A stretch of 60,000 bases of DNA. Source: Apostichopus japonicus (Eukaryota; Echinodermata; Holothuroidea; Aspidochirotida; Stichopodidae). The notes under the pieces were generated by a model. The model searched no databases, had not been told where the DNA came from, and saw only the letters and a program-made list of their open reading frames with translations. This document shows positions 26,693 through 39,500 of this stretch, in pieces (position 1 is the stretch's first letter; the number at the start of each line of letters is the position of its first letter). Both the position numbers and the translations under genes were made by a program. The DNA lies in the NCBI RefSeq assembly GCF_037975245.1, contig NC_092570.1, positions 10,767,001 to 10,827,000 on the forward strand, given 5' to 3'.

Positions 26693-26905
26693 AGGTGCGT
26701 ATCCAGGGGGGGCGTTGGGGCGCGCGCCCCCCGGGTAAGAAAAAGAGAAGAGAAAAAAAAGAAGAAAAAAGGAAAAAAGAGGGGAAAAAAAGAGGAGGAG
26801 GAGAGGAAGGAAGGGAAAAGAAAAAGAAGAAAGAGAGAAAAAGGAAAAAAAGAGGGAGTAAAAGCAAAACGCGAAGACACCGGGAAGAGAAAGAAGAACA
26901 GTGAC
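26693..26905. mobile_element. hAT-like terminal fragment followed by a 165-base polypurine tract
   Basis: CAGGTGCGTATCCAGGGGGG at 26693 resembles the ends of the other hAT-type elements here (compare the GGCGCGTATCCAGG module). It is followed by G/C runs and then almost pure A/G from about 26735 to 26900. No second end or target duplication was found. Frames through the tract (Lys/Glu-rich one way, Phe/Leu/Ser-rich the other) are artefacts. Confidence 0.45.
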
Positions 26906-27263
26906 ATCATTACAGCGCTGAAGGGTAGCCAGTGACGGATCAATGATTTCGTAAAAGTGTGACTCACCCTACCCCTTACACCGACAACTCCATTTTTTGA
27001 CGTTTTCATTTTCCTCTCTCACTAATGATCTATATATATACTATATATGGTCTATCATAACGCGTGTGTAGAATTGTGCTATGAAACCAACTGTGGCTGG
27101 TCTCGAACTCGACCGTGTCGTCGGGGAACATGACGCATTTTGGGATGGGGGCGACCGCCCCCCCCCCCCCCATTCAGCATTTTTTTAAATGATATCGCTA
27201 AGTAATTTCAAAATAGAAAGTGCTTACAAGCAACTTACAGGATGAAAAGCCTCAAAACTGTCC

Positions 27264-27488
27264 GACTTGCCTGAAAAAATAACCAAAGCTTTTCGCGCGC
27301 TTCGCGCGCGTTCAACGTGTTCATGTCAATATCATATAAGCAAGCATCTGTTATTACATCGCATGCCATCATGTACCGTACGGTCCGTTCAAATTGCGCA
27401 GTATACCGCGGGATGCTAATGTAAACAACGACATGTCTCATGTAGATGTATAAAAAGCATGGAGGTCCAATTATGTCAAAACTCTCTT
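27264..27488 (+). repeat. Interspersed repeat, copy 1 of a direct pair
   Basis: Shares with 28895-29115 the words CTTGCCTG, TTTCGCGCGCT, TTATTACATCGCATG, GTACCGTACGGTCCGT, TTGCGCAGTATA and ATGTAAACAA, then TATGTCAAAAC. Both copies follow a poly-C or poly-G run. Confidence 0.85.
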
Positions 27489-27530
27489 TTACATTAGTAA
27501 TGGCGAATTAGGGCCTGCACCCCCGCCGCG

Positions 27531-27908
27531 CAGTGGCGGAGCGTCCATATGGTCAGGGGGGCGGATGCCCCCCCTGACGGACTCAAATGGACTGCTGGCG
27601 CCTTTTTCAGCTCTTTACCACTTTTTACTTATTCTAGATTATTGACTTTTTTATTGCGCTCTCATCTACTTATTGACATTTGTCACATTTTGTTGGTGTA
27701 ATTTGGCGATGACACCTTATTCTTCGTTTATCTGCAAATTAGCCAGGCCCGGAAAGGGTCATTTCCGGCGATCTAGGGAGTATCTTTACTCAAAAATTTT
27801 CTCTACGCTACGCGCCAACCAGTGGTGGCGCTCCGCTTAGATAGTGTCGAAAGCGCCCCTTCAGACCATTCTCGCCACTCCTGACCAATACCCCTAGCCC
27901 CGCCACTG
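27531..27908. mobile_element. Short hAT-type MITE with perfect 8-bp target duplication
   Basis: The left end CAGTGGCGGAGCG and the inverted right end CAGTGGCGGGGCT are bounded by CCGCCGCG on both sides (27523-27530 and 27909-27916). It is 378 bp and non-coding. Its right half carries the GCGCCAACC...GGTGGCGCTCCGCTTAG module seen also near 28520 and, inverted, near 21850. Confidence 0.85.
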
Positions 27909-27984
27909 CCGCCGCGCCTCCTACGCCTCTGTGTGTAGTGTTCGGTTTCGGAAATATCTGCTATTTTTTCATTTCCTTCAACCA

Positions 27985-28598
27985 AGTTTTATAATAGCCG
28001 TTATAACAGGTTTTAATATTTGTACACCAATAAATTAACTGTGTCTGAATTTTCGAAAATTTCTGACCAACATTCTACATCACACTTCCCTCTACTCGTG
28101 CAATTTTGACCGGCCTGTTAGGGGTTGAAGGAAGTTTTTTCTATATTGCTTGTCCATAGATGAATTTTGTACAACATTATGGGTATGTTTTGAAGTGAGT
28201 TTATTCACGAGAAATGTGAATTTTCAAATTCTGAACAAATATGGGGCTTAAAACCTTGAAAAGTGGGGCTGACGGGTATTGTGGGCCGCGACGTAGAATC
28301 ACCTACAAAAGCAAAGACCCACAGGAGATGCGATCAGGTCGAACATGATGTGTGCCGGGTTGACAATCTTCAAAAAGGTTATGGATGGATGAAAAAAAAC
28401 TATTAGGAAATACTTGGTTCTCAGGCAAAAAGTGTACATCTGGTTGGTCATTTCAAGCCCGAGAAGTGCCGTTTCCGGTGATCTGGGGGGTTTCAAAACA
28501 AGAAATTTTCTTGTACGCTGCGCGCCAACCGATGGTGGCGCTCCGCTTAGATAGTAATTCGCGCCCCCCGGGTTTGAAAATCCTGGATACGCGCCTGC
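27985..28598 (-). repeat. Interspersed module GGCGCGTATCCAGG, copy 2
   Basis: Reverse-complement relative of 21791-22388 over its whole length. The edge is GGATACGCGCCTG at 28587-28599. Open frames through it are broken differently in the two copies, so it is not coding. Confidence 0.85.
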
Positions 28599-28894
28599 AC
28601 ATCGATTGTCATAAGCCCATATGAGCCTGGAACTCACTGACCTCATGACCTTTGACCATTAACACGAATTAATACGCTTCACACATCGATCAAACGATAC
28701 ATTAAATGTCATTAATTCCCTCGTGGGTAGCTGACTGTACTTTCACTCTACTTTCTCTACTGTGCTGTCATACGTACTAAATAATATCACACAATCATAA
28801 TATATACTTTCTTACCAAAATTTTGGCCAAGAGAATGAAAATCCAAATGTCATACATCACCATAGGCGATTGGGGGGGGGGGGGGGGCTGTAAC

Positions 28895-29115
28895 GGCTTG
28901 CCTGGAAAATATAACCAAAATGTTTCGCGCGCTCCCAGCGCGTTCAACATGTTAATGTACATATCATAAGGCATGCATCGGTTATTACATCGCATGACAT
29001 CGTGTACCGTACGGTCCGTGAAAGTTGCGCAGTATACTATGCTAATGTAAACAATGAAATGTCTTATGTAGATGAAGAAAAAGCATGGGGGCAAATTTAT
29101 GTCAAAACACTATTT
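28895..29115 (+). repeat. Interspersed repeat, copy 2 of a direct pair
   Basis: Direct copy of 27264-27488, 1.63 kb away, preceded by about 17 G (28871-28887). Between the two lie the MITE 27531-27908 and the module 27985-28598. Confidence 0.85.
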
Positions 29116-32100
29116 TGTTGAATTAATCGGGCAAGCTTAGAACTTACCAAATTACCTAGGATTATTTTTTTGAAACTATTGATTTCCTTTAGCTACATCA
29201 TTGCAGTTTATTTTTCTTTCAGCCTCCTACGCATATGTACATCACCCATGATCCCCGTGTCCCGTATTTGTTCACGAGCATATAGTGACGGTTCTTGTTC
29301 AAACTCCCACCTTAAATAAATCCTATGTATCCAAAATTTAAAGCCACCCCCCCCCCCCCCAATCCGAAAAAAAGACATGTCATATAGCGCATATATTATC
29401 TGAATTACTTTCAATATTTGTTTCAGAGTACATGAACTTAGATGAAAATGAGGTTCTTGATTAAATAAAACGTTAACTTGGAAAACAATATATTGATTGA
29501 TGCTTCATAACTAAAATACATGCAAGTTTATAACGTTCCTGTCAAAGAACGTTTATCTTTTCGTGAGGCCACGTCCTTTGAATACAGCATGCACATGCAG
29601 TGAACCGCTTCGTATGTTTTTGGCTGAAGATAAATCACAAGTTTTGAATTATTTTCTATTAATTATAACGTCCACATGAGCCCTAGTTAAAGCCTCCTTG
29701 GCATAGCAGATTCCAATTATCTCTGTGACCGGATGTTTTGTATTACCTATAATGAACAGCTCTATAATTACTATATACTCCTACCAGCTCTTATTTCTCG
29801 TGACTACTCACAGCTCTCACAGTCCAAGACAGCCATATACCCTCTGACATTTGATGATCTTGACATTTTCATTATCTCTGGACTGAAGATACCGAGTTAT
29901 TGACACAAAATTTTATACACGACGCTTTGGAAGAAGCATATTGGAAAATGAAATCTCTGCGATACGTGACAGCTCCTATCCGAGACTCGAAGAAGAAACC
30001 AAGTTTGGAGATAAACATCCACGTAAAATATGAGGCACGAGTGCTGCTGCTTGAACGAACTGATTAAAAAAGTTATGCAATTATGCAATGATATTTTGAC
30101 TTGCAAGACATTTATAACTGGATGTATAGGAACAGTTATTGTATTAGTTTAATAAAAAATGCCATGTTCTTGTTACACACCGCAAGTTCTTGCAACTACC
30201 ACCAGTGTGTCAATCACAGGCCTATATGTTAAAGTCATATGTCGACCACATAGTAGTCAGTTAAACGATCCGATGGTCATCAACCAATACACACTTAATT
30301 TACTTAGTCTGTTAGAAAAGTTTCAAAGATGGCATTTCAATCAGGATAGTCCTTGCAAGAAAGGTGTAAATTCAGTGACCTGTCAGAACAAAGTAACAAA
30401 GAACTTGAACTTTGAATACCATCAAATTTCACATCGGAAACATCATGGATGTCGCTTCCGAAAGCTAACGATATTCTGCGATAAGTGTAGATTGCAAATG
30501 ATATGAAGAAACAAACTGGTTGCCTCAGCAGCCAGCAGGAATCCTAACCAGGGAACTGCTACTCTAACAGCTCCCTGACCTAACAAACTTAAATGACAAT
30601 CTACAGAATTGTCCACATGCAGCTGAAACCTAACAGAATCGCAAACTTGACGACAACCTTGTATCCTTTTGAAGGTTGAAGCAGTTACGTATCGTCTTAC
30701 AATCATTAGCGGTTGTCTTCTTAAGACCCCCTATCGTTGTCTTAATTAGATTTAAATTACTGGTACAGCGGCGGGAGAACCATTGAGCGTTGTCGATTAA
30801 ACTAGCATCATATGGACCGGCTTCATATCTCGCGTAGACTAATTCTTATCTTCTATGGATAAATGAACGAACTTGGCTGGTGTTATATCTTCTAAACGTG
30901 CATGTGTGCAGATCTGAGAAAGTTACGTTTATAGCCTCAACATTACATCGCACACATTCCTCTATTGTCATCATTATCTCATAAAATACCGTTCTTGAAT
31001 CTAACTTAAGGCGAATCAAGGTCAACTTTGTATACATAAATGTATGTTGTAATTGCATGATACTAAATGAACCAATCATGTGAAGGAAGGATTTTAAAAC
31101 AAAGAATTCATACAACTTTGAGTAAAATATTATCAAATCATTTTCATTGATTCATATTTGGCATTGGCATTTTCCTTGCTTGTTACTTTTGACTTGACCC
31201 CCAAATCAAAGTCTATCCAAGCGCTGTGTGCATAGGCCGACCATTATGTTTATTACAACAGCATTCTTGGCTCCGCATGACAGAATAACAGCCTGTGCTC
31301 TCTATTTGGAGGATTTATCTTTATTAGGTTTTGTCCTCAGTCGTTATAATCAACCGTTTTGTAGAGAATCGTTTCCTGGCTGTTTTACCGACCATCGGCA
31401 AACATACGATACTACAAGGACGGACTAGAAGGTTTTGATTAATTGATAAAAGGAAACCCGCTACTCATATTTAAATCTACTTGCTATGCTTGTGTTTAAA
31501 GCAGTCACAGCCGATCGAACCCTTTGGCCAACAATATACTTAAAATCTCACTTATTAAAACCCCGCATCACGACATCAATCCCATTTCTTTATTGCATGA
31601 TCATCAAAACTTTAGGTGATAACTAAATTTGAAGTTATTTATTCACTAAGTTCTTATCCTTTGTTTTACCAGAGGTTCTTTCTCTATTTCGACAGCAGGA
31701 TTTGTTTTACTTTCCCTTGCCTGTTTTTAATTATTCCTTCTGTTGCCTCGAGACGTGACACAAAACGCGCTTCAATAATCTCAAGCTCTGACGTCATCTA
31801 CTTCAAATTTGCCAAAACATTCAAGAGCTAAATACCCAGAGGCTTTGTTGGAAGTCTGCATTTGGAAATCCTCTCTCAGAAAAAAAAGTAATTTCGTAAT
31901 AATGTTGAGCTGAAGAAACCGAGACATTGACTCCAGATTCAACACTTGCAATAATTAGCAACATTATCATTCATTTACGAATTAATTATTTCGTTAATTA
32001 ATTATTGCATTGTGTTTTTGTCTTAAAGCTCTTTCATATCCAACCAAATACATTGCAACGTACCACCATGACAGATGATATAGATAAGGCATTTAGAAAT

Positions 32101-33770
32101 CCGCATTCTAGAATCTTACTGAGGATGAAACAACTCATTTCAAAAACATCTGATAACCATTGTCGTTGTGCCTGTGTACATGACTACAGAATTTACTTTA
32201 CATTCTTCCCAGTGTAAACAATGACTATATCATAGTACAACACAATTAATACAACTTTTGTTTATACAATACATAACGAATCGAACATATCTAACGTTAC
32301 GCGATACGTCAAACAGCTTGTGACATGAATTAAAGGTTTACCTCAATATAAGAAGGGAAATGGATTTCGCTTGGAAACATGCAAGGAAAAGTGAAGGTGC
32401 TCAAATAACGTTATCATAGTCGTAGGAACACGGGGATGCCCCCATTTTCAAATTTCATTCATTTTTAAATGCATGAGTATGTTTACTCACCCGCTTCGAA
32501 TTATTTTTTTGTAAGGATGTACTACAAGGCGTTGTTGAGTGAACAAAGAGTGTGACAATCGCATGATAATTGTTTAGTTTCTTATACTTTATGATCATGG
32601 AAATACGGAGATGACATGTACAAAACCTATTGGATAATAAACACGCAATGGCTGTACTAAATACGCTATAAGATTGCTACAACTGCATGCTTATATCGCT
32701 TGTTGAATACAGTAGGTGATATTGCTAACATTAGTAATTACCAATTAAAGTCGATATTTCCAAATAAAAATGTCGAAACTTTGAGTTTAACAATATATTT
32801 AGTAATCTATCTATATTAGTTTAGATGTCTAGATGTCTAGCCTGCTGTGCCATAGTTGGGCACCTGCAAACATAACATTGGTCTGAGAGAGAGAGAGGCC
32901 AAAGCCCGCCGGCTTTCTATCCCGGTCCCGGACTTTTAAATTACGTATCGTATGTGCACAAGCCTGTCGTAACAAACTCTTTGATAAATATCAAACTATG
33001 ACCTATTCTGCAGTATGCGGCAACATTCGAATATCCGGGACACTTTGCAGGTACAAACATTAGTCTAACTGAGCGCTAAACGTATTTGAAAACGTACTCC
33101 TTCCCTACGGAATGGCTATGATCATGCCGAACGAGACGGGGTCAGAGGGGATACAGATTACGAATAGCATATTTACATTTTCATAATAAACTTGAAGAAT
33201 GCAAAAAGGGTTCTAGGTGATATAATTGTCCCGAGGCACCACCTCACTCTCGACGGCATACATTTAACCAATAAAATACCATACCATTGTGCTTAGTATG
33301 TTTGTCAAACCTCGATATTGCTATAAGGAATTAGCTTTTCATACATTCCCTTTTCAAATCACATTAACGTCGTGGGAAGGGACACTCAATAATAAAAAAA
33401 TAATAAAAATAATAAAAATAATACTAATACTAATACTAAGAAAAATAAGAACAAAATAAGGAAAAAATATATAAAACCCATTAAATTTGTTATCCTTCAT
33501 ATCAAATACTTTATCTTCAGTTGTAAACAAAACAATGTTAAGCTTGACTGCTATAATTTCTTCTATAAAATGATATTCATTCTAAACGTTGAAAAGCACA
33601 TTGCCTCGAAGCGAAACTCTACTAGCTCTGCTCGTAGAAAATACATGGTATTAAGGACTTGTTTTTTCTCATTCAATTAATGAACTTTGCGACTCTTGAC
33701 TTAACCACTGCTTTTCATCTACCTTACTGTTACATTTATATAGTAGCATAGACAATCTCTGATGTTTTTC
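29116..33770. other. No gene seen
   Basis: AT-rich. A run of about 14 C lies near 29346-29360 and an AAT-rich stretch near 33395-33440. Two open frames of about 100-115 codons (30159-30506 plus strand, 30846-31136 minus strand) have no recognised domain or repeat support. Confidence 0.5.
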
Positions 33771-33799
33771 GTTGTTTTATTCCTCACTGTGCATTGATA

Positions 33800-33880
33800 T
33801 ACATGTGTGTGGGTGTTTGTGTGTGTACGTACGTGTGTGTGTGTATGTGTATGTACATATGCGTGTGTGTATGTGTGAGT
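33800..33880. repeat. (TG)n-rich microsatellite
   Basis: About 80 bp of GTGTGT with TACGTACGTG and TATGTGTATG interruptions. Confidence 0.85.
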
Positions 33881-34088
33881 TTTTTTATTCACTGAAGGTA
33901 TGGTTTTATGGATGTGTATATATCGGTATAAGCAGAGAAGAAGAAATACTCAATTCAGAGTCAATTTTCGCATTATGTAAATAATTCTTTTGTATCATTC
34001 AGATGACATACTTATGTTATTATCGGAACTCTAAATATAATGGATGTACCATATACATGTATAATAATCTTGAATAAATGAGATGAAA

Positions 34089-34089
<1 letters not shown>

Positions 34090-34133
<44 letters not shown>

Positions 34134-34431
34134 ATAATGCTAATATATAATAATCAGTTATTTTTAAGACGCTTAAAGCGACCACAAATGTGGGAGAGAC
34201 CGGCAAGGGCTTATGGATTACATCTTACACGTTGGTGGCTTCCAAATCACTACTTTCACTCAATTTGGAATCTTCAATTTAGAAAGTCATTTCAGATGGG
34301 ATAACCGTATATTGCTCTTGTATGAGCAACCCACCTTACTATGACCCGGCCGGGTATCGAACCGGAACCTCCCGAATGCTAAGCTTCTTTGCTTCAAATG
34401 CCATCGCCTTTATCCACTCGGCCACAGCACC
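34090..34431 (-). mobile_element. tRNA-derived SINE with (TTA)n tail
   Basis: Read on the minus strand from 34431, the head looks like a class II (Ser/Leu-type) tRNA. It has GGTGCTG, an A box TGGCCGAGTGGA (34413-34424) and a B box GGTTCGATACC (34353-34363). The T stem has a mismatch, the anticodon arm is eroded and the 3' acceptor strand does not pair, so this is not a working tRNA gene. About 240 bp of body follows, then a TTA/TTATT repeat (34090-34137), the usual tail of a tRNA-derived SINE. No flanking duplication was resolved. Confidence 0.8.
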
Positions 34432-34440
34432 GGTTTACAT

Positions 34441-36138
34441 TAAAGTACGGTGGAAATTCGACTCATTGTCAAAATTTGTAGTAACCTAGGCCTAAGTCGT
34501 CTTGTAGAGTGAAATTACTGCACTATTTTTCATTTGTCTTCATTTATGTCACTCGTCTAAGTTACATAAACATTAAACACGGCTAGTCCTAGGCTATGCA
34601 ACAAATAAAGGCTATAAAGGCTAAGCCTATACTTTTCAGTTGAAAGTACTGACCATCTGCAAGCCAATCTTAACTTGCGGCCAGATGTTGAGCAGTATAT
34701 GACCAACCGGGACTTGAAAAGGCAACTATAAGAACTATACAGAATTCGAATCCTTTGCAAGCCCTAATTTAGTATTTGTGTGAGCTGAAATTGAACATCG
34801 TCTACTCCTGAGATGAGATGAAGAGCACGTACTAGTTTGAAGATTAAATGGATGGAACTGGCAAAACGCTGCAAAGCTTCCTGCTCTCATCATGATAATT
34901 GAAATCTATACATTAAAAACTTATACCTTTCACATATATTCTTATGATGATTACACATCAATCATCACCCAAGTTTCCACTGAGAATGTACTTCACATCG
35001 TACAGTTGGCAACAGCTATTTACCGTATACCGCAAATCCCATCCCCGTCGGCTACCATTCTTTATGTTTTCAGTTGTGTATTATTCATGTATTTGCAGTT
35101 CTGATATCACAAATCACAACCATATGTTGAATCAGCAAGTATGAATTGAGGTTTGCAGAATCTAGACTAATCGACCATTTTAATGGATTTTTAAGTTAAT
35201 AGTTGTAGCCAATTAGTAAAAGAGCATGGATAGGCATAGGACAATGTTCAGCCAGTTATACTACCAATAATATGTGTAGACAAGTGTACGGTTGCATGTC
35301 ATTTATTGTATAACGTTATAAGTCGTGTTTTACGTCTCTACAAGCATGTATTATTCAGATATGTTATGCCTATTACTGCAGACTAAGAAACGCCAAGGTT
35401 ATCAGCAATAGCATTTGCCCATGTAACGAGCGAACGAGAATAATTATTTGAAAGTTGTAGCAATGACTCGTTGTACCCTGTCGATAGCGTAAACAAGTAG
35501 GGAGTCCAAGCAGTTGCATATCTGATCTCCAAATTTGGTACTTGACCACTATGTGGTCATCACTTTCAAGGGGGCACATCCAATCATCATGCATCTACCA
35601 AGGTTGAAGTACATGATCCTTGAACTCAATGACATAATGAACTTAATTGTCAACTAATTTTGAAGTGCTGTCCAATTCCCCTATAATCCGTGTAATTACT
35701 ACGATGTTTAACGTGGTTTGTTGCTCATGTATTGCTCCTACAATTGGGCGCTGAAATCCAATCCAATTTAAAGGGAAGGGCTCACATGATGAGACATATA
35801 GATAAAAGGCATTAACTTTACGTCAGAGCTCTCTAAAATTATTTCCTTCAATTCTAAACAACCGAATCAAAGAATATCTACAATGTTCAGGACTGTTATG
35901 GGACGATCAAGCTGGTTTTTAGAAAAGACCACTAGACCATTTAATGCTACACACTATTACCGGTTTCTACTTCGGTAAAAAAACGTAAACATTGTGCCTT
36001 TATCAACAACAAATAGGGCTTTCTATGTGGGTGACAGGACTTTGTCTGGACTCAGTTGGTTGCGAGTAATGTAATAAATGATATATTTACGATATCGTAT
36101 GTTATTAAATGGAAGAAATCCTCTTTTTCTTTTTTGTA
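34441..36138. other. No gene seen
   Basis: AT-rich and without supported features. Confidence 0.5.
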
Positions 36139-36400
36139 AATGTAGGTGTTAGTCATGGTGAGAACTTGTCTCCAGTTATGTTTGATATTTACTTACACGC
36201 CTTTAGGATGTTTATAACTTATAACTTGAAGCTCCCACTTGATTTATATACTGCTTTTTGATCAACTAGTTATACCAGTTTTGCTTTATGGTAATCAGGT
36301 TTGAGGATTTGAGGATCTCAAATAAATTAAAGATTTTTACATTGAATGGTTACGGAGAGCTTGGAAGGTACAAGCTTGCCAGAATTATTGGGGTAGATTG
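36139..36400 (+). pseudogene. Non-LTR reverse transcriptase relic with internal deletion and stop
   Basis: 36139 onward reads NVGVSHGENLSPVMFDIYLH, matching the GVRQGENLSP box of LINE reverse transcriptases. About 60 bp later, 36255 onward reads LFDQLVIPVLLYGNQV, then a TGA, then GFEDL. This matches the later LFD.LV.PILLYG.EVWG box, with TGA in place of the Trp codon. The FADD-type catalytic region that should lie between them is missing, so the piece is deleted and dead. It differs in type from the CR1/L2-like tail at 7.7 kb. Confidence 0.75.
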
Positions 36401-36582
36401 GTTAACACGATGATGATTAATAAGCTTACAGACATGCTGTATGAATGCCTACGAATTTTTACACGAAGGAGATTTCTACAAATCAACATGTATAAGCCGG
36501 ATTTAAAAGAACTTCGAGAAAACACGCATGACCTTTATCTGGATATCCCATCCATCCAAATTTACAATGTTATGCTGTAACT

Positions 36583-39500
36583 ATAGTCTGGTAAATAAAG
36601 AGCATAGGTCTAAGATTAAATGACGGCGCTCAAAACGGATTGCTGTCAAAAGCAACTCTCAATATTAAATTTTACAGGATCTTCAAGAAGGAAGTCAAAT
36701 TTGAAATCAATACCTTACTATTTTCCCTCCCCTAAAAAAGCCATATGTTTAATCTTTGTAAGTTCCGTAGAATTCCGGCCACAGTAAACGGTCGTTAAAC
36801 AAACATAGCTTTCAGTGAGAGGTATAGTTTACACTGTGTAACCAGGTGTAACAAGGCGACAAGTATCAATATTATTTGCTGGAATGTTCCTTTTCTTGAG
36901 TGAAATGATATCCTAAAACCTTACTACTGTAGGTACCAACTATTTAAAAAAAAGTTTTTTTTAAAACTTTCAGGCTATTTTTGTGCTAGAATATTAGGTA
37001 ATGTACGTCTCCTCCCCTCCCCTCCCCACCCCTTCTCTTCTCCCTACCTTTTCCTTTCTTTTCTTTTCTCCTTTCTTTTCTTTCTCCTTTTCTTCTGTTT
37101 TGGTTATACTCTTCTTTTGTTTGTAGCCTACTCGATATGTTATTGACGTCTCTTTGTTTTATTGTATTCAAATCTCTTTCACCTCTGCAAAGGATATACA
37201 GGGAAGAAATAAACTAAACATATCTGAAATCTTACGTTCATTCAAAAGCTCTAAACATGCATTCGAACAATTCATTTAAACAGTCATTACTTTCTATATG
37301 GGTATGACACTCGCATACCTTGGCATGTTCATAATAGGCGAAAGAACAACTTTCCTGCGATTTTTTTAAACAATTGGTGTCCGTGTCGAGAACGCACTAC
37401 AATGATCCCATGGTACATATACCCACAAAATAAGTTGAAAACCATCGGATTTCCGATTTAGGAGATGTTCGTGAAACACTTTTTAGCACGAATTTGGACA
37501 AGTTCGAATTTGATGGTGTGAGCTATCGAGTGTTACGGTACCTTAATTAATGCTCTGTAAAATTGCAGACTCTGATATCCCACATGGGATTGAGGTTTTC
37601 GGCCGTTTTGTCATTTGGGTATGCGCGTAATGTTCAAAATGCTGTCTTTGTTAATTTTACTTATGAACTTACGACGTCATAAGTGACAGATTCACTACAT
37701 AAGACAAGACAACAAAGAGTGGAGTCCAGGTTTTGGGAGTGTTGCGGAGGAGCCGCGACACATTTTTTAAGCGCACACACACATTCACTTACAAGAGACA
37801 CAAGTAGACACGTTATTCACCTTAACCTAAAATGGAACCAACACCACCACTTATTCCGCGACTCCACTGTGTTGGACATGGCGATGACATAATCAGTCAG
37901 AAAAATAAATACGTAAGTTTTGTCAAACATTCATTGGCTATGACGTTCTCTTTGCGTAGCCGTAAATAAAATGAAGTGAGAGATGTTAATTAAGGTTATC
38001 GTTTTGTCGGTTCCATGGCAATAGCAGGTTCAGATTTGATTTCATCATTTACTCAGCAATCCATCAGCAAATCAGTTAATTTGCACCTTGTAATCTGTCT
38101 TTAACTTAAGCATATATAACTTAGCCGTCGGTATAATCACTGAAAATCACTTCATTTATATAGGGCAATCAATAGGAATTTCAAGATCCTGTGAAAATCC
38201 CAAATTTAAATGTTACTGTGGAAAATATATTTCCAGCACTCAGCAGCGCTTAAGCGAGTCTCAGGAAGTTTGGTATAACCTTTGATACAAGTCATCATGT
38301 TTGCCTCCTCCCATCCACCCTACACCCTCAGGCATACATTTGTGTTGGAAAATGTCGTCCTGAAGTTCGTGTTCCTTTGCAATGATGATCTACTTATAAG
38401 GTTGTTGTACTTTTATGAACATTTTCCTCCTCATCCTTCCTTTCACACCCCGGGGCTATACTCTATATGTCTCCTTCTGTTGTATTGTTCAAAAAGAACG
38501 CACTGCCAATAGAAGCTTGAAATCTTGTAATAAAATATTATTTTTATTAGAAACCTTCGTTGGATTCTACTTTCCTTTAATAATGTATTTTGTAGAGAAG
38601 TGTCTGCTATTGATTACTACTACAATGCATCTCAGAGAGCTATCGCCAATAGACTATCTAAAGTACAACAGTATCCTTTCAAGATGAACGGATGCTTAAT
38701 TGAGATGAGCTTCTCTTCGTTTCATTCACTTGTATTGATGTATTGTTGTATAGTGTACACAGAAACAAGTGCTTAATACATCGTAGCTCCAGCTTCATAT
38801 GACTCATTTCTGGAACAATATTGATCTGATCGTAAAAAAGAAGAAACCTATTAGTATCGCGGCTGGTAAATGAAAAACATCAAGTAACCACGAGAAAGCA
38901 TGCTCATAATAACCAGAAGGCAAAATGCATTGAGGTTTCTATGACTACATTGCACTAGACTTCTGCTTGTTAACCAGAAATAGGTGTTACAATATAATGG
39001 CCCGAACCACTATTTTGATGTACAATTACACTATGGCATGATAAACACAGCTCAGTCTACCGTATGTGGTAATACACACCTCCATAAAAAAATAGGAGTG
39101 TTATACTCATTATGATACATCCACACACCAGGTATGAGAAGTATCCACGATTCCCATCGTCAGATATCATGTAAAAGGGTTTTCAGAGTTTGTCCTCTGG
39201 TGACCTCAAATGAGAAGCAACAGGAATCTTGTACTCAATATGGCAAATTCATATAACATGTATGAAAAGTATCAATGATTTCTACCATGAGAAATCATGT
39301 TTTAAAGGTTTTCAGGCCTCGACACTGAAATATTTTTAAAAGTATACACTCGCTATTTGGCGACTGTGACTACAAATCTACTCACCAAAACGCAAAATTC
39401 ACTTGCTACGACGACTGCTATTCAAGTCTCCATAGAACAGATACAACATCAATACTTTATATGAACAAAGGTTAGGCACTCAGGCAAATACATGGTGCTA

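Noticed and set aside
26558-27009. Lys/Glu-rich and Phe/Leu-rich frames of 125-144 codons
   Set aside because: They come from the polypurine/polypyrimidine tract and have no protein features.
30159-30506. 115-codon plus-strand frame
   Set aside because: No recognisable domain, promoter or splice context. Length is compatible with chance in 60 kb.
34345-34431. Functional tRNA-Ser/Leu gene
   Set aside because: A and B boxes are good, but the acceptor stem does not pair, the anticodon arm is eroded and the T stem has a mismatch. With its body and (TTA)n tail it is a SINE.
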